From Curtobacterium sp. TC1 (GTDB lineage Bacteria; Actinomycetota; Actinomycetes; Actinomycetales; Microbacteriaceae): DNA of 64,000 nucleotides. The translations under genes were made by a program, and so were the position numbers. Shown here one piece after another: positions 44,935 through 52,822 of the stretch. The notes under the pieces were generated by a model. It was not told the DNA's origin. It did not search any database and was given only the letters and a program-made list of their open reading frames with translations. Each line of letters opens with the position of its first letter. The stretch's first letter is position 1. The stretch lies in NCBI RefSeq assembly GCF_019844075.1, contig NZ_CP081964.1:1178001-1242000 (forward strand). Reading direction: 5' to 3'.

Positions 44935-45279
44935 CTACGCCCAGCCGAGCTCGTGCAGGCGCTCGTCGTCGATGCCGTAGAAGTGCCCGATCTCGTGGAC
45001 GAGCGTGGTGTGCACTTCGTCCTTGAGTTCCTCGAGGGTGTCGCACTCGGCCAGGTGCTGCTTGCGGAACACCACGATCCGGTCGGGCAGCTCGCCGAAG
45101 CCGTACTGCCCGCGCTCGGTCGCCGCGATGCCGTCGTACACGCCGAACAGCTCTTCGCCTCCCTCCGGTTCGTCCTCGACGACGAACACCACGTTGTCGA
45201 GCCCGTCGACCATCTCGTCGGGCAGGAGGTCGAGTTCGGCGGTCACGAGCTGCTCGAAGTCGTCGGCGGACATCTCCAT
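44935..45279 (-). CDS. Small zincin-like metallopeptidase family protein (PF06262)
   Basis: A 114-residue protein. VHEIGHFYGIDDERL near the C-terminus is an HExxH zinc site with a downstream Asp, as in the minimal zincin-like family PF06262. LPDRIVVFRKQH precedes it, as usual in the family. Activity has rarely been shown for these proteins. The ATG (45277-45279) overlaps the stop of the acyltransferase gene by one base (TGATG), so it is the second gene of a two-gene operon. Confidence 0.88.
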   Translation of the reverse strand: MEMSADDFEQLVTAELDLLPDEMVDGLDNVVFVVEDEPEGGEELFGVYDGIAATERGQYGFGELPDRIVVFRKQHLAECDTLEELKDEVHTTLVHEIGHFYGIDDERLHELGWA

Positions 45280-47387
45280 CACGGGGTCGATCGTGCCACA
45301 CCCGGCAGGATGCCTTGCTGACGGAGCAGCTCGAGCAGCGCCGGTGCCGACGCGTGCGATGCCTCGGGTGTGACGTGCACGGGATCGAAGCGTGTCAGGA
45401 CGTCGCCGATGAGCAGCGGGCAGGACCCGAAGGCGCACCAGAGCGGGGTCGTGTCGAGCACCTCGGTGCCTTCGACGCCGCGCAGCGCCGAGGTGAGCGC
45501 GCGCATCTGCGAGCGGGCGACGCCGTCGCTGGTCAGGCAGTCCTGAGGGCCCTTGGTGCCTGCGGTGCAGCTCGTGGGGGCGTAGCCCGGCGGCGTCGCC
45601 GGCACCACGACGACGCGACCGACGTGGACGCGGGCCGCCTCGATCATCTCGCGGATGCCGTCCTGGTAGGCGTCCTGGTCGATCGACTCCAGACTCGGGT
45701 CGTTCTCGTCCCAGAACCGGTTGGTGACGACGAGGACGTCCGGCCTGGTCCGCTCGAGTTCGGCGAGCACCTCGGCGTTGTGCGTGGCGCACGTCGCGGC
45801 GTCTGATCGGAGCGCGGTCGTCGAGAAGGGGCAGCCGATCTCTGCGGCGTTGCGGACCCGGACGCCGGCCTCGGAGACATCGGCGAGGGCACGCCATCCC
45901 GGCGCCGAGAACGCCCCCGTCGAGTCGCCGGCGAGCACGATGTCGGTACTGGTCTCCGCCTCCGGGCCCCACGTGCAGCCCGCGGCACGCCAGTCCGCGC
46001 CGATCCGCGAGCACCCGATGGTCGACGCCCAGTCCGAGGCGGTGGTGAGCGAGTCCGCGTAGCCGGCCGCGCTGATGGCGTCGGCGCTCGGCGTGAGGGT
46101 GTCCGGCCACGCACGCGCGGCCAGACCTGCGGCGACGGCATCGGCACGCGCCCGGAGCGCGGGGAAGGCGTCGTCGTCCTCGGCCGGACCTGCATCGGCC
46201 GCCGCGGCAGGCACCGCGGGGAGCGGCTTCAGTCGTTCCGCGGTGCCGGACACGGTGATCAGCGTCAGCACGGTCAGGACGGTGAGTCCGCCGAGCTGGA
46301 GCCGCAGACGGTTCTCACGCAGCGTCGACACGAGTCCGCGGTGTCGGAAGGCGGTCTCGACCGTCGCGTAGCTGGCGATCGCGGCCAGCAGGGACAGCGC
46401 CACGATCGCGGGCATCGGCAGCGAGGTGAACAGGGGCAGCAGGACGATGAACGGCCAGTGCCAGAGGTAGAGGGAGTAGCTGATCGCGCCGAGCCCGACG
46501 AGGGGCCGCCACCGGAGCGGAGCCGCAGCTCGGACACCTCGGGGTCCTCCGGTGCCCGCGATCAGGACCAGGGCGGTGCCGATCGTCGGGACGACGGCGA
46601 GCGGAGCCGGGACGCCGATCGACTCACGTCCGATGACGATCGACACGATGATCGCGACGGAGCCGATGACCACCAGGACCTCGGCGAGCAACGGGCGCAG
46701 TGCGCGTCCTCGCCGCACCAGCAGGGCCACCACGACGCCGAGGCCGAGTTCCCAGGCGCGGGTCGCCGTCGAGAAGTACGCCGCGCCGGGATCGCGGGTG
46801 ACCGCGAGGAAGGCCCACGCCAGTGAACAGATGGTCAGTACGGCGATCACCACGGTCGTCAGGCCGGCCCGTCCGACCTCGGCGCTGCGCCCGGTGCCGG
46901 CCGAGCGCCCGAGCAGGAGCAGCATCAGGACGGGGAGGACCAGGTAGAACTGTTCCTCGACCCCGAGGGACCAGAAGTGCTGGAACGGCGACGCCGAGGT
47001 CGTCGCGGCGAAGTAGTCGGTCCCCTCGGATGCGAGCCGCCAGTTCTGCACCGCGAGTGCGGACCAGAGGGCGTCCGTCGCGACCGACCCGAAGCGTGTG
47101 GCGGGCAGCAGTACCCACGCCGCCGCGGTGGTCGTGACGAGCACGAGCATCGCGGCCGGCGCCAGACGACGCACCCGTCGGACCGCGAAGGCGCGCAGGT
47201 CGATCCGACCGCTCCGTGCCCGTTCGCGCAGCAAACCGGCCGTGATGACGAAGCCGGAGAGCACGAAGAAGACGTCGACACCGAGGAACCCGCCGCTCGG
47301 CCAGTGGAAGGCGTGGTCGAGGACGACTGCGGCCACCGCGATGCCGCGGAGCCCCTGGACGTCGGAGCGGAGGGTTCGGGTGTGCAT
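45279..47387 (-). CDS. OafA/YrhL-type acyltransferase with SGNH domain
   Basis: A 702-residue membrane protein that O-acylates a cell-envelope glycan or lipid. The N-terminal acyltransferase-3 domain (about 10-340) has VQGLRGIAVAAVVLDHAF (catalytic His region), GFLGVDVFFVLSGFVIT, FWSLGVEEQFYLVLP and some ten helices. The C-terminal extracytoplasmic SGNH hydrolase-like domain (about 430-702) has VLAGDSTGAFS with the catalytic Ser and DPVHVTPEASHAS with the Asp-x-x-His. Two-domain members commonly acetylate peptidoglycan or polysaccharide. ATG 47387 has TATCCT 6 nt upstream and no Shine-Dalgarno. Confidence 0.92.
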   Translation of the reverse strand: MHTRTLRSDVQGLRGIAVAAVVLDHAFHWPSGGFLGVDVFFVLSGFVITAGLLRERARSGRIDLRAFAVRRVRRLAPAAMLVLVTTTAAAWVLLPATRFGSVATDALWSALAVQNWRLASEGTDYFAATTSASPFQHFWSLGVEEQFYLVLPVLMLLLLGRSAGTGRSAEVGRAGLTTVVIAVLTICSLAWAFLAVTRDPGAAYFSTATRAWELGLGVVVALLVRRGRALRPLLAEVLVVIGSVAIIVSIVIGRESIGVPAPLAVVPTIGTALVLIAGTGGPRGVRAAAPLRWRPLVGLGAISYSLYLWHWPFIVLLPLFTSLPMPAIVALSLLAAIASYATVETAFRHRGLVSTLRENRLRLQLGGLTVLTVLTLITVSGTAERLKPLPAVPAAAADAGPAEDDDAFPALRARADAVAAGLAARAWPDTLTPSADAISAAGYADSLTTASDWASTIGCSRIGADWRAAGCTWGPEAETSTDIVLAGDSTGAFSAPGWRALADVSEAGVRVRNAAEIGCPFSTTALRSDAATCATHNAEVLAELERTRPDVLVVTNRFWDENDPSLESIDQDAYQDGIREMIEAARVHVGRVVVVPATPPGYAPTSCTAGTKGPQDCLTSDGVARSQMRALTSALRGVEGTEVLDTTPLWCAFGSCPLLIGDVLTRFDPVHVTPEASHASAPALLELLRQQGILPGVARSTP

Positions 47388-47393
47388 CGGAAC

Positions 47394-47399
47394 AGGATA
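47394..47399 (-). promoter_or_regulatory. -10 hexamer TATCCT, leaderless start of the acyltransferase gene
   Basis: On the minus strand TATCCT, 6 nt, ATG. Confidence 0.5.
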
Positions 47400-47459
47400 T
47401 CCATTGCGTGATATTCCCTGCAAGTAGTTCACATGACGCCGAGAAGCGCCCAAACGACG

Positions 47460-47488
47460 AAGGCCCCGATCCAACGGACCGGGGCCTT
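47460..47488 (-). terminator. Terminator of tRNA-His
   Basis: AAGGCCCCG pairs with CGGGGCCTT, with an inner TCC/GGA pairing; on the minus strand it is followed by CGTCGTTT. Confidence 0.75.
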
Positions 47489-47496
47489 CTGTTCTG

Positions 47497-47570
47497 GGTG
47501 AATAACGGGTCTCGAACCCGCGACCTCCTAGACCACAACCAGGCGCTCTACCAACTGAGCTATATCCACC
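47497..47570 (-). tRNA. tRNA-His (GTG)
   Basis: On the minus strand a full cloverleaf: acceptor GTGGATA/TATTCAC, D-arm AGCTCAGTTGGTAGAGC, anticodon arm CCTGG-TTGTGGT-CTAGG (anticodon GTG), T-arm GCGGGTTCGAGACCCGT, discriminator C. The base before the acceptor is G, the G-1 that marks histidine tRNA. CCA is not encoded. Confidence 0.95.
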
Positions 47571-47644
47571 ATGCACACACCGGCGGACCGGCGCGACCAC
47601 TCAATAGTAGTACATGCCGCGGGTGGTGCCGACCACCCGTGTCG

Positions 47645-48283
47645 TCACTCGGCCGCGGGCTGTGCCAGGCGCGGTTCCCACTTCTCGACGACCTCGGCCT
47701 GGACGGCGCGGACGTCGTCGGTGGTCGGGCCGGGTTCGGCGACGAAGCCGGCGCGGCGGTAGTACTCGAGCTCGCGGATCGACTCGAGTATGTCCGCGAG
47801 CGCGCGGTGCCCGCCGTGCTTCTCCGGCGAGTTGAAGTACACGCGCGGGAACCAGCGGCGGCAGAGCTCCTTGATGCTCGAGACGTCGACGCTGCGGTAG
47901 TGCAGGTGGCCGTCGACGCGGGGCATGTACTTCGACAGGAACGCCCGGTCGGTGCCGATGGTGTTGCCGGCGAGGGGAGCGGTGCCCTCTGCCGGGACGT
48001 GCTCGAGGATGTACTCGAGCACCTGGTACTCGGCGTCCGCCAGGCTCACGCCGTTCGGGATCTCCTCGATGAGCCCTGACGTGACGTGCATGTTCGTCAC
48101 GAACTCGTTCATGTTGTCGAGCGCGGACTGGTCCGGCTTGATGACGATGTCGAATCCGGGGTGCACGGGCTCGAGGTCGAAGTCGGTGATGACCACGGCC
48201 ACCTCGACGAGTTCGTCGACCTCGAGGTCGAGGCCGGTCATCTCGCAGTCGATCCAGACGAGGCGGTCATTCGCGGTTGCCAT
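47645..48283 (-). CDS. orn: Oligoribonuclease
   Basis: A 212-residue DEDDh 3'-5' exonuclease that degrades the shortest RNA fragments (and pGpG). RLVWIDCEMTGLD carries the first Asp and Glu, GNTIGTDRAFL the second Asp and EKHGGHRALADI the His and last Asp. ATG 48283 follows a TAGGAT hexamer by 7 nt with no Shine-Dalgarno; longer in-frame extensions run only through repeat DNA and are rejected. Confidence 0.95.
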   Translation of the reverse strand: MATANDRLVWIDCEMTGLDLEVDELVEVAVVITDFDLEPVHPGFDIVIKPDQSALDNMNEFVTNMHVTSGLIEEIPNGVSLADAEYQVLEYILEHVPAEGTAPLAGNTIGTDRAFLSKYMPRVDGHLHYRSVDVSSIKELCRRWFPRVYFNSPEKHGGHRALADILESIRELEYYRRAGFVAEPGPTTDDVRAVQAEVVEKWEPRLAQPAAE

Positions 48284-48290
48284 GTGCACG

Positions 48291-48296
48291 ATCCTA
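48291..48296 (-). promoter_or_regulatory. -10 hexamer TAGGAT, leaderless start of orn
   Basis: On the minus strand TAGGAT, 7 nt, ATG. Confidence 0.55.
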
Positions 48297-48352
48297 TTCC
48301 CGGCCCGCGTGCGCCCCGTGCGCGGCGGCGCAGCGGCGTCCGCCGAGCGCGC

Positions 48353-48408
48353 GAGCGGGCGAAATGCCGCGGTCGTGCGGCGGGGCGACCCGGGTGTTCC
48401 GCCCGCTC
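48353..48408 (-). repeat. GAGCGGGCGAAA element, 56 bp
   Basis: GAGCGGGCGAAATGCC to GGGTGTTCCGCCCGCTC on the plus strand; on the minus strand, the sense of the genes around it, it reads from the AACACC arm to the GCATTTC arm. Confidence 0.85.
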
Positions 48409-48466
48409 GGCAGGCCGCTCGACGCGGGGTGCGCGGGGCGGTGGCGCGCGGGGCGGTGGTGGTGAC

Positions 48467-48596
48467 GGCCTGGAGGCCCGGAGCCGGTCCGCCGGGCGGG
48501 CGCCGGGCCTCCAGGCCGGTCGCGCCCCGTGCACCCACCGCGAGCGGGCGAAATGCCAGGCTTGCGTCGCGCGGCACGCGGGTGTTTCGCCCGCTC
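48467..48596 (-). repeat. Composite repeat unit, copy 1 (hairpin plus GAGCGGGCGAAA element)
   Basis: A 15-bp-stem hairpin GGCCTGGAGGCCCGG / complement (48467-48517) followed by a 55-bp element (48542-48596). The same arrangement recurs 258 bp to the right. Confidence 0.85.
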
Positions 48597-48608
48597 GACG
48601 AGCGCGTG

Positions 48609-48688
48609 GCGAGCAGACGCGCGAACGCGCAGGCGCGCAGGCGCGCAGGCGCGCAGACGAGCAGGCGAGCAGACGCGCAGACGCGCGG
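48609..48688. repeat. 8-bp-period tandem repeat
   Basis: Successive GCGCAGGC/GCGCAGAC/GAGCAGAC units lying between the two composite repeat copies. Confidence 0.75.
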
Positions 48689-48724
48689 ATGTGCCGAGAG
48701 GGCTTGCGCCGCGGTTGCGGTGAC

Positions 48725-48854
48725 GGCCTGGAGGCCCGGTGCCGGTCCGTCGGGCGGGTGCCGGGCCTCCGAGCCGCTCGCGATCAGTGCGCCCACCGCG
48801 AGCGGGCGAAATGCCCGGGCCGCGTTGCCGGGCACCCGGGTGTTTCGCCCGCTC
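48725..48854 (-). repeat. Composite repeat unit, copy 2
   Basis: A hairpin GGCCTGGAGGCCCGG with an imperfect right arm (48725-48775) and a 55-bp element with perfect ends (48800-48854). Offset from copy 1 is 258 bp for both parts. Confidence 0.85.
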
Positions 48855-48904
48855 GCGGGGCTCGCGGGGCTCGCGGGGCTGGAAGGGGAAGGAGGGGCCC
48901 GCGA

Positions 48905-50146
48905 CTAGGACATCTCTCCGGCGCCGATGGCCTCGACCTCGACGCGCTCCGGCTCGGCACCGTCGTCCACGCGGCGCAGGACCTTCGTGGTGCAGAGGAC
49001 GACGACGAACGCGACGGCGACCGACGTTCCGGCGAACACGTACGCGGCCGAGGGAGCGAACGCGTCGGCGAGCAGGGTCGCGACCGGCGGGGCGATGGCT
49101 CCGCCGATGAAGCGGACGGCGGAGTAGGCGCTCGAGGCGACCGATCGGGGCAGGTCCGTGGCCTCCATCACGCACTCGGTGAGCACCGTGTTCAGGACAC
49201 CGAGGACGAGTCCGCCCACGATGACGCAGATGATGAGGCCGACCTGCGAGTCCACGACGACGGCCGCGGCGAACAGGTCGAGCGCCAGCAAGGGCAACGC
49301 GATCTTCAGCACGGTCGTCCGGCGGAGACGGGCGGTGAGCATCGGCGCGACCCAGACGGACGTGATCGCGAGACCGAGCCCCCAGCCGAAGAACGTGAAG
49401 CCGATGCCGAGCGCGCCGAAGCCGAGCGGGAAGGGCGTGTAGGCGAGCAGGACGAAGAAGCCGATGTTGTAGAACAGCGCGGTCGCGGCGAGTGCGGCGA
49501 GCGCGGGACGGCCGAGGGCACGGAACGGTGCCGAGAGCTTCGTCGGGGTGGGCTTCTCGAGGCGGCCGGTCTTCAGCAGGGCGACGATGGCGATGAACGC
49601 GACGGCCATCAGGGTGGTGACGCCGAAGAACGGACCGCGCCAGCTGACCGATCCGAGCAGGCCGCCGACGAGCGGACCGACGGCGATGCCGAGACCGAGT
49701 GCTGCCTCGTAGAGGATGATCGCCGAGTCGGTGCCGCCTGATGCCGCACCGACGATGGTGGCCAGCGCGGTGGAGATGAAGAGTGCGTTGCCGAGGCCCC
49801 AGCCGGCGCGGAAGTCGATGATGCTCCACACGCTGTTCGACGTGGCGGCGAGGACCGAGAACACGACGATGAGCGCCAGACCGATGAGCAGGGTGCGCTT
49901 CGCACCGATGCGGCTCGAGACCCAGCTGGTGAAGAACATCGCGACGCCGGTGACCGCCAGGTAGCTCGTGAACAGCAGTTCGGTCTGCGCCGGGGTCGCC
50001 TTGAGCGACGCAGCGATCGCGGGGAGGATCGGGTCGACGAGACCGATGCCCATGAAGGCGACGACGCAGGCGAACGCGATCGCCCAGACCGCCGACGACT
50101 GCTTGAGGATGGAGCCGGACTGGCCGGCAGGTGCGTGGGCGTTCAC
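48905..50146 (-). CDS. MFS efflux-type transporter
   Basis: A 413-residue permease with 12 predicted helices. VVAFMGIGLVDPILPAIAASLKATPAQTELLFTSYLAVTG in helices one and two, and VSSRIGAKRTLLIGL (motif A), place it among drug:H+ antiporters. Its ATG overlaps the stop of the marR gene (50143-50146), so it is under the same promoter and very probably controlled by that regulator. Likely role: export of a toxic compound that is the regulator's ligand. Confidence 0.92.
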   Translation of the reverse strand: MNAHAPAGQSGSILKQSSAVWAIAFACVVAFMGIGLVDPILPAIAASLKATPAQTELLFTSYLAVTGVAMFFTSWVSSRIGAKRTLLIGLALIVVFSVLAATSNSVWSIIDFRAGWGLGNALFISTALATIVGAASGGTDSAIILYEAALGLGIAVGPLVGGLLGSVSWRGPFFGVTTLMAVAFIAIVALLKTGRLEKPTPTKLSAPFRALGRPALAALAATALFYNIGFFVLLAYTPFPLGFGALGIGFTFFGWGLGLAITSVWVAPMLTARLRRTTVLKIALPLLALDLFAAAVVVDSQVGLIICVIVGGLVLGVLNTVLTECVMEATDLPRSVASSAYSAVRFIGGAIAPPVATLLADAFAPSAAYVFAGTSVAVAFVVVLCTTKVLRRVDDGAEPERVEVEAIGAGEMS

Positions 50147-50622
50147 GCGGTGGTCTCCGTTCTGGTCGGTGCCGTCCCGGTGGACGACGTCGCGGGGGTG
50201 GTGGTGTTCGTGCGCTGTGCGATCAGGACGGCCGCGTGGTGCAGGACGTCCCAGTCGTCGTCGGTGAGGTCGGCGAACAGCGGGCCGACCGTGTCGGTGA
50301 GCGTGGCGCGCCAGGCGGTGAGTCGTGCGCGGCCTGCGTCGGTGATCTCGATGAGCTGCCCGCGGGAGTCGTCGGGGTCGACGCTGCGCGAGACCAGGCC
50401 GTCGGCGAGCATGCCGGTGACGAGCCGGGTCATCGTGGGCTGCGCCACGCGCGAGGCGACCGCGAGTTCACCCAGTCGGAGCGGCTCGTCGGACTCGAGG
50501 ATGCCGAGCGTGCGCCAGACCGCGGCCGACGTGGTGTTGCCCGTCGACTGCACGGCGCTGCGGATCAGGCGGTTGACGGAGACGAGGAGCGTCTCGATCG
50601 TCTGCGCACGCGTTGTTTCCAT
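50143..50622 (-). CDS. MarR family transcriptional regulator
   Basis: A 159-residue winged-helix regulator. LRLGELAVASRVAQPTMTRLVTGMLADGLVSRSVDPDDSRGQLIEITDAGRARL is the recognition helix and wing of the MarR family. ATG 50622 follows a TATAGT hexamer by 6 nt; a longer frame upstream would cover this promoter and is rejected. It is first in an operon with the MFS transporter, a standard autoregulated pair. A short inverted repeat overlaps the -10 (50634-50646). Confidence 0.93.
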   Translation of the reverse strand: METTRAQTIETLLVSVNRLIRSAVQSTGNTTSAAVWRTLGILESDEPLRLGELAVASRVAQPTMTRLVTGMLADGLVSRSVDPDDSRGQLIEITDAGRARLTAWRATLTDTVGPLFADLTDDDWDVLHHAAVLIAQRTNTTTPATSSTGTAPTRTETTA

Positions 50623-50628
50623 AGCTGA

Positions 50629-50646
50629 ACTATATAGCCATGCTAT
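50629..50646 (-). promoter_or_regulatory. marR promoter and operator
   Basis: -10 TATAGT on the minus strand (50629-50634), 6 nt from the ATG. ATAGC-CAT-GCTAT (50634-50646) overlaps its upstream edge, and a further ATAGC lies at 50621. This AT-rich patch stands out against the GC-rich surroundings and is the natural MarR binding site. Confidence 0.6.
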
Positions 50647-50693
50647 GCAATGCGCAACAGACCGCAACAGGCACCGCCTGGTAGAAGGGACGC

Positions 50694-50984
50694 ATGAGCG
50701 ACATCACCATCCACGAAGGCGACGAGTACACCGCGATCTTCCACGGCGGCCCCTTCGACGGCACGACCGACACCCGCACCGCGACGAGCGACGCGCTGGA
50801 CGACGAGGTCACGGTGTTCGCCGACGTCGAGGGCCTGCAGACGGCCTTCACGTACCGTGCGACCAAGTCGCGGCAGGTCCTCGACCAGATCTCCGTCGAG
50901 TTCACCTACGAGCCGGGTGAGTCCGACCCGGTGGACGACCTGGCCGATCGCGGCGACCGCAGCGGCGAGTTCGACCGGGAGTAG
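50694..50984 (+). CDS. Small hypothetical protein
   Basis: A 96-residue acidic protein I do not recognise. ATG 50694 has GAAGGGA about 5 nt upstream. The sequence (ITIHEGDEYTAIFHGGPFDGTTDTRTA, then VEGLQTAFTYRATKSRQVLDQISVEFTYEPGESD) alternates polar and hydrophobic residues and looks like a small beta-sheet domain with a disordered acidic tail. No signal peptide or membrane helix is visible. Codon use is like its neighbours. It lies 29 bp before the thioredoxin-like gene on the same strand. Confidence 0.7.
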   Translation: MSDITIHEGDEYTAIFHGGPFDGTTDTRTATSDALDDEVTVFADVEGLQTAFTYRATKSRQVLDQISVEFTYEPGESDPVDDLADRGDRSGEFDRE

Positions 50985-51013
50985 AACCCCTCGCCGCCGT
51001 GTTGCACGGTCAC

Positions 51014-51274
51014 ATGCAGCTCGACCTCTGGACGTCCGCTTTCTGTGCGCCGTGCGCCGCCGCCCGACGGGTGTCGGCCGAGGCGTCGGCACTCGTCCCC
51101 GGGCTCGCCGTGACCGAACGTGACGTGGCGTCGTACCCCGACGACGCGGAGGACCTCGGCATCCGTTCCACGCCCACGATCATCGTGCGGCGGGAGGACG
51201 GAGCCGAGGTCTTCCGTTCACCCGGGGTCCCCACCCGAGACCAGCTCCTGCTGGCGATCGCCAAGGCGCTCTGA
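51014..51274 (+). CDS. Small thioredoxin-fold protein
   Basis: An 86-residue thioredoxin-like protein. MQLDLWTSAFCAPCAAARR gives the first strand and a CxxC redox site (C-A-P-C), IRSTPTIIV the cis-Pro region and FRSPGVPTRDQLLLAI the last helix. It is shorter than a classic thioredoxin, near glutaredoxin size. An in-frame GTG at 50999 is an alternative start. Its 3' end overlaps the convergent glycosyltransferase gene by 57 bases. Likely a cytoplasmic thiol-disulfide exchange protein. Confidence 0.82.
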   Translation: MQLDLWTSAFCAPCAAARRVSAEASALVPGLAVTERDVASYPDDAEDLGIRSTPTIIVRREDGAEVFRSPGVPTRDQLLLAIAKAL

Positions 51275-52822
51275 CCCGGCGCCCACCGTGCCGCCAGCGC
51301 CCGCCACGCGGCCCGCGCCCGCCGCGCGCTGCGACGTCGGCGCCGCCACCACGACCGGCTCCGGCGGGTCGACCAGCGCCCTCGCCTTCCGGGCCAGCCG
51401 CTTCACCGTGCGGATCGGGGCCCCGATCGCGAGTGCGAGCCAGCCGAGCGTCGAGCGGTCCGCACCGCCGAGGGCGTTCTTCCGCTCCCAGGCCCGGCGC
51501 AGCACGCCGCCCCGGCTGCGGCGTGCGGGTTCGCGGTCCACGAGCGCCCCGGCGTCCCGCCGTGCCATGAGCTCGGTCAGCCGCTGCTGCCAGTCGTCCT
51601 CCGAGGTCGGGTGGAAGTAGTTGTCCCGCATCCAGCTCGGTCGGACCGTGCCGAACCGGCCGTCCACCAGGTCGACCGAGTCGCCCTCGAGGCCGCTCGA
51701 CACGAACACCTCGTTGATCAGGTGCCGTCCGATGCCGAAGTCCGTCAGGGTCAGCGCGGGCACACCACGGGCAGCCGCTTCGAGCACCGCCGTCGAGCTG
51801 ATCGTCACGAGGGCCACCGCACGGTCGAGGTGCTCGGCCATCGGCCCACTCTCGACCACCAGGTTCGCCGGGGCGTCGGCCGGCACGAGGTCGGGGTAGG
51901 GGTGTTCCTCGCGGTGCGTCTGGTGTTCGCCGGCGGCCGCGCGGGTCTTGATCACGACGCGCCACTCCGGGTGCTGCCGCGCGGTCGCGACGAGCCACTG
52001 CACCACGAGGGCCCGGTCGGCGCGCTCCAGCGGGACACTCGGCTGGGCGGCGAAGACGACGGAGTCACGGACGGGCGCGCTCGCGCCGGTGGTCGCGCTG
52101 GCGCCGGTGGTCGCGCTGGCGCCGGTGGTCGCGCTGGCGCCGGTGGTCGCGCTGGCGGTCGCGCTCCGCGCGAAGGGCAGCGTGGCGAGCGCGAAGTGCG
52201 GCTGCACCCCGCCCTCGCGCGCCATCTCGTCGTACGCCCGGACCTCGCGGTGGCTGTGCAGCACGAACAAGTCGGCTCGGGCGCGGAAGAAGATGCCCTT
52301 CCACTTCGCCGGGAACGAGATCCCCGGCAGTCCCGACACCAGCACCGGCCGGTCCGGGATCCGCCGGTGCACCTCGTCGATGACGAGTTCGGCCACGGGG
52401 CCGATCAACGACACGAGGACGGCGTCCGGCGGGTCGACGCGGAGCTCCTCGACGACGGCGTCGACGTCCTTCGGTGCCGGCGGATCGTGGCGCAGGTGGG
52501 CGAGCCGCCGGTCCAGTCCGCGGAACGCCGACCGCAGCTGTTCCGGACTCGCAGACCGCGGGGTCGCCACGGTGCGCAGCTCCAGGTCCCAGTCGGCCGG
52601 GGCCGTCGCCAGCAGGTGCGCACCCCACTTCGCGAACGAATCGGTGTCGACCAGGCCGACCACGCGTCGGACGCGTGGTGACGCGTCGGACGGGAGGCGC
52701 GCCTCCCGTCCGCTGCTCGGCGCACCCCCGTCAGCCGGCGCGTCCAGGGCGCGGGTCCCGTCGACCGGGCCGCGCACGTGTGCACCGCTCACGTGTGCGC
52801 CGCGCACGTGCGCTCCGCTCAC
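51218..52822 (-). CDS. Putative glycosyltransferase of a nonulosonate cluster (DUF6716-like)
   Basis: A 534-residue protein coupled to neuB by a GTGA overlap (52819-52822). From about residue 50, RRVVGLVDTDSFAKWGAHLLATAPADWDLELRT begins a two-domain, GT-B-like fold; later VLVSGLPGISFPAKWKGIFFRARADLFVLHSHREVRAYDEM and VTISSTAVLEAAARGVPALTLTDFGIGRHLINEVFVSSG resemble the donor-binding part of polysialyltransferase or capsule transferases. I recall this family as DUF6716. Oddities: a GGGAGGC palindrome near codon 40 (52687-52712), an 18-bp tandem repeat encoding SATTGA units (52083-52154), and a C-terminus overlapping the convergent thioredoxin gene. Likely it transfers the CMP-activated sugar made by its neighbours; inferred from context. 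Confidence 0.75.
   Translation of the reverse strand: MSGAHVRGAHVSGAHVRGPVDGTRALDAPADGGAPSSGREARLPSDASPRVRRVVGLVDTDSFAKWGAHLLATAPADWDLELRTVATPRSASPEQLRSAFRGLDRRLAHLRHDPPAPKDVDAVVEELRVDPPDAVLVSLIGPVAELVIDEVHRRIPDRPVLVSGLPGISFPAKWKGIFFRARADLFVLHSHREVRAYDEMAREGGVQPHFALATLPFARSATASATTGASATTGASATTGASATTGASAPVRDSVVFAAQPSVPLERADRALVVQWLVATARQHPEWRVVIKTRAAAGEHQTHREEHPYPDLVPADAPANLVVESGPMAEHLDRAVALVTISSTAVLEAAARGVPALTLTDFGIGRHLINEVFVSSGLEGDSVDLVDGRFGTVRPSWMRDNYFHPTSEDDWQQRLTELMARRDAGALVDREPARRSRGGVLRRAWERKNALGGADRSTLGWLALAIGAPIRTVKRLARKARALVDPPEPVVVAAPTSQRAAGAGRVAGAGGTVGAGSERLGDRQQELVSGGDPG
52083..52154. repeat. 18-bp tandem repeat, four exact copies, in frame
   Basis: GCGCCGGTGGTCGCGCTG repeated four times within the glycosyltransferase gene, encoding SATTGA units on the minus strand; a partial fifth follows. 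Confidence 0.9.
52687..52712. repeat. 26-bp GGGAGGC-family palindrome inside coding sequence
   Basis: CGGACGGGAGGCG joined directly to its complement, with no loop. It lies in the N-terminal coding region of the glycosyltransferase (encoding SSGREARLPSD). Confidence 0.75.

Larger units (their letters stand above)
48284..48904. other. Repeat-dense intergenic interval
   Basis: 621 bases between orn and an MFS gene, both on the minus strand. It contains three GAGCGGGCGAAA elements, two GGCCTGGAGGCCCGG hairpins and an 8-bp-period tandem repeat. I see no gene. Confidence 0.75.

Noticed and set aside
48284..48835. Upstream extension of orn by about 180 codons
   Set aside because: It runs through repeat elements with low-complexity translation; the family start at 48283 has a well placed -10.
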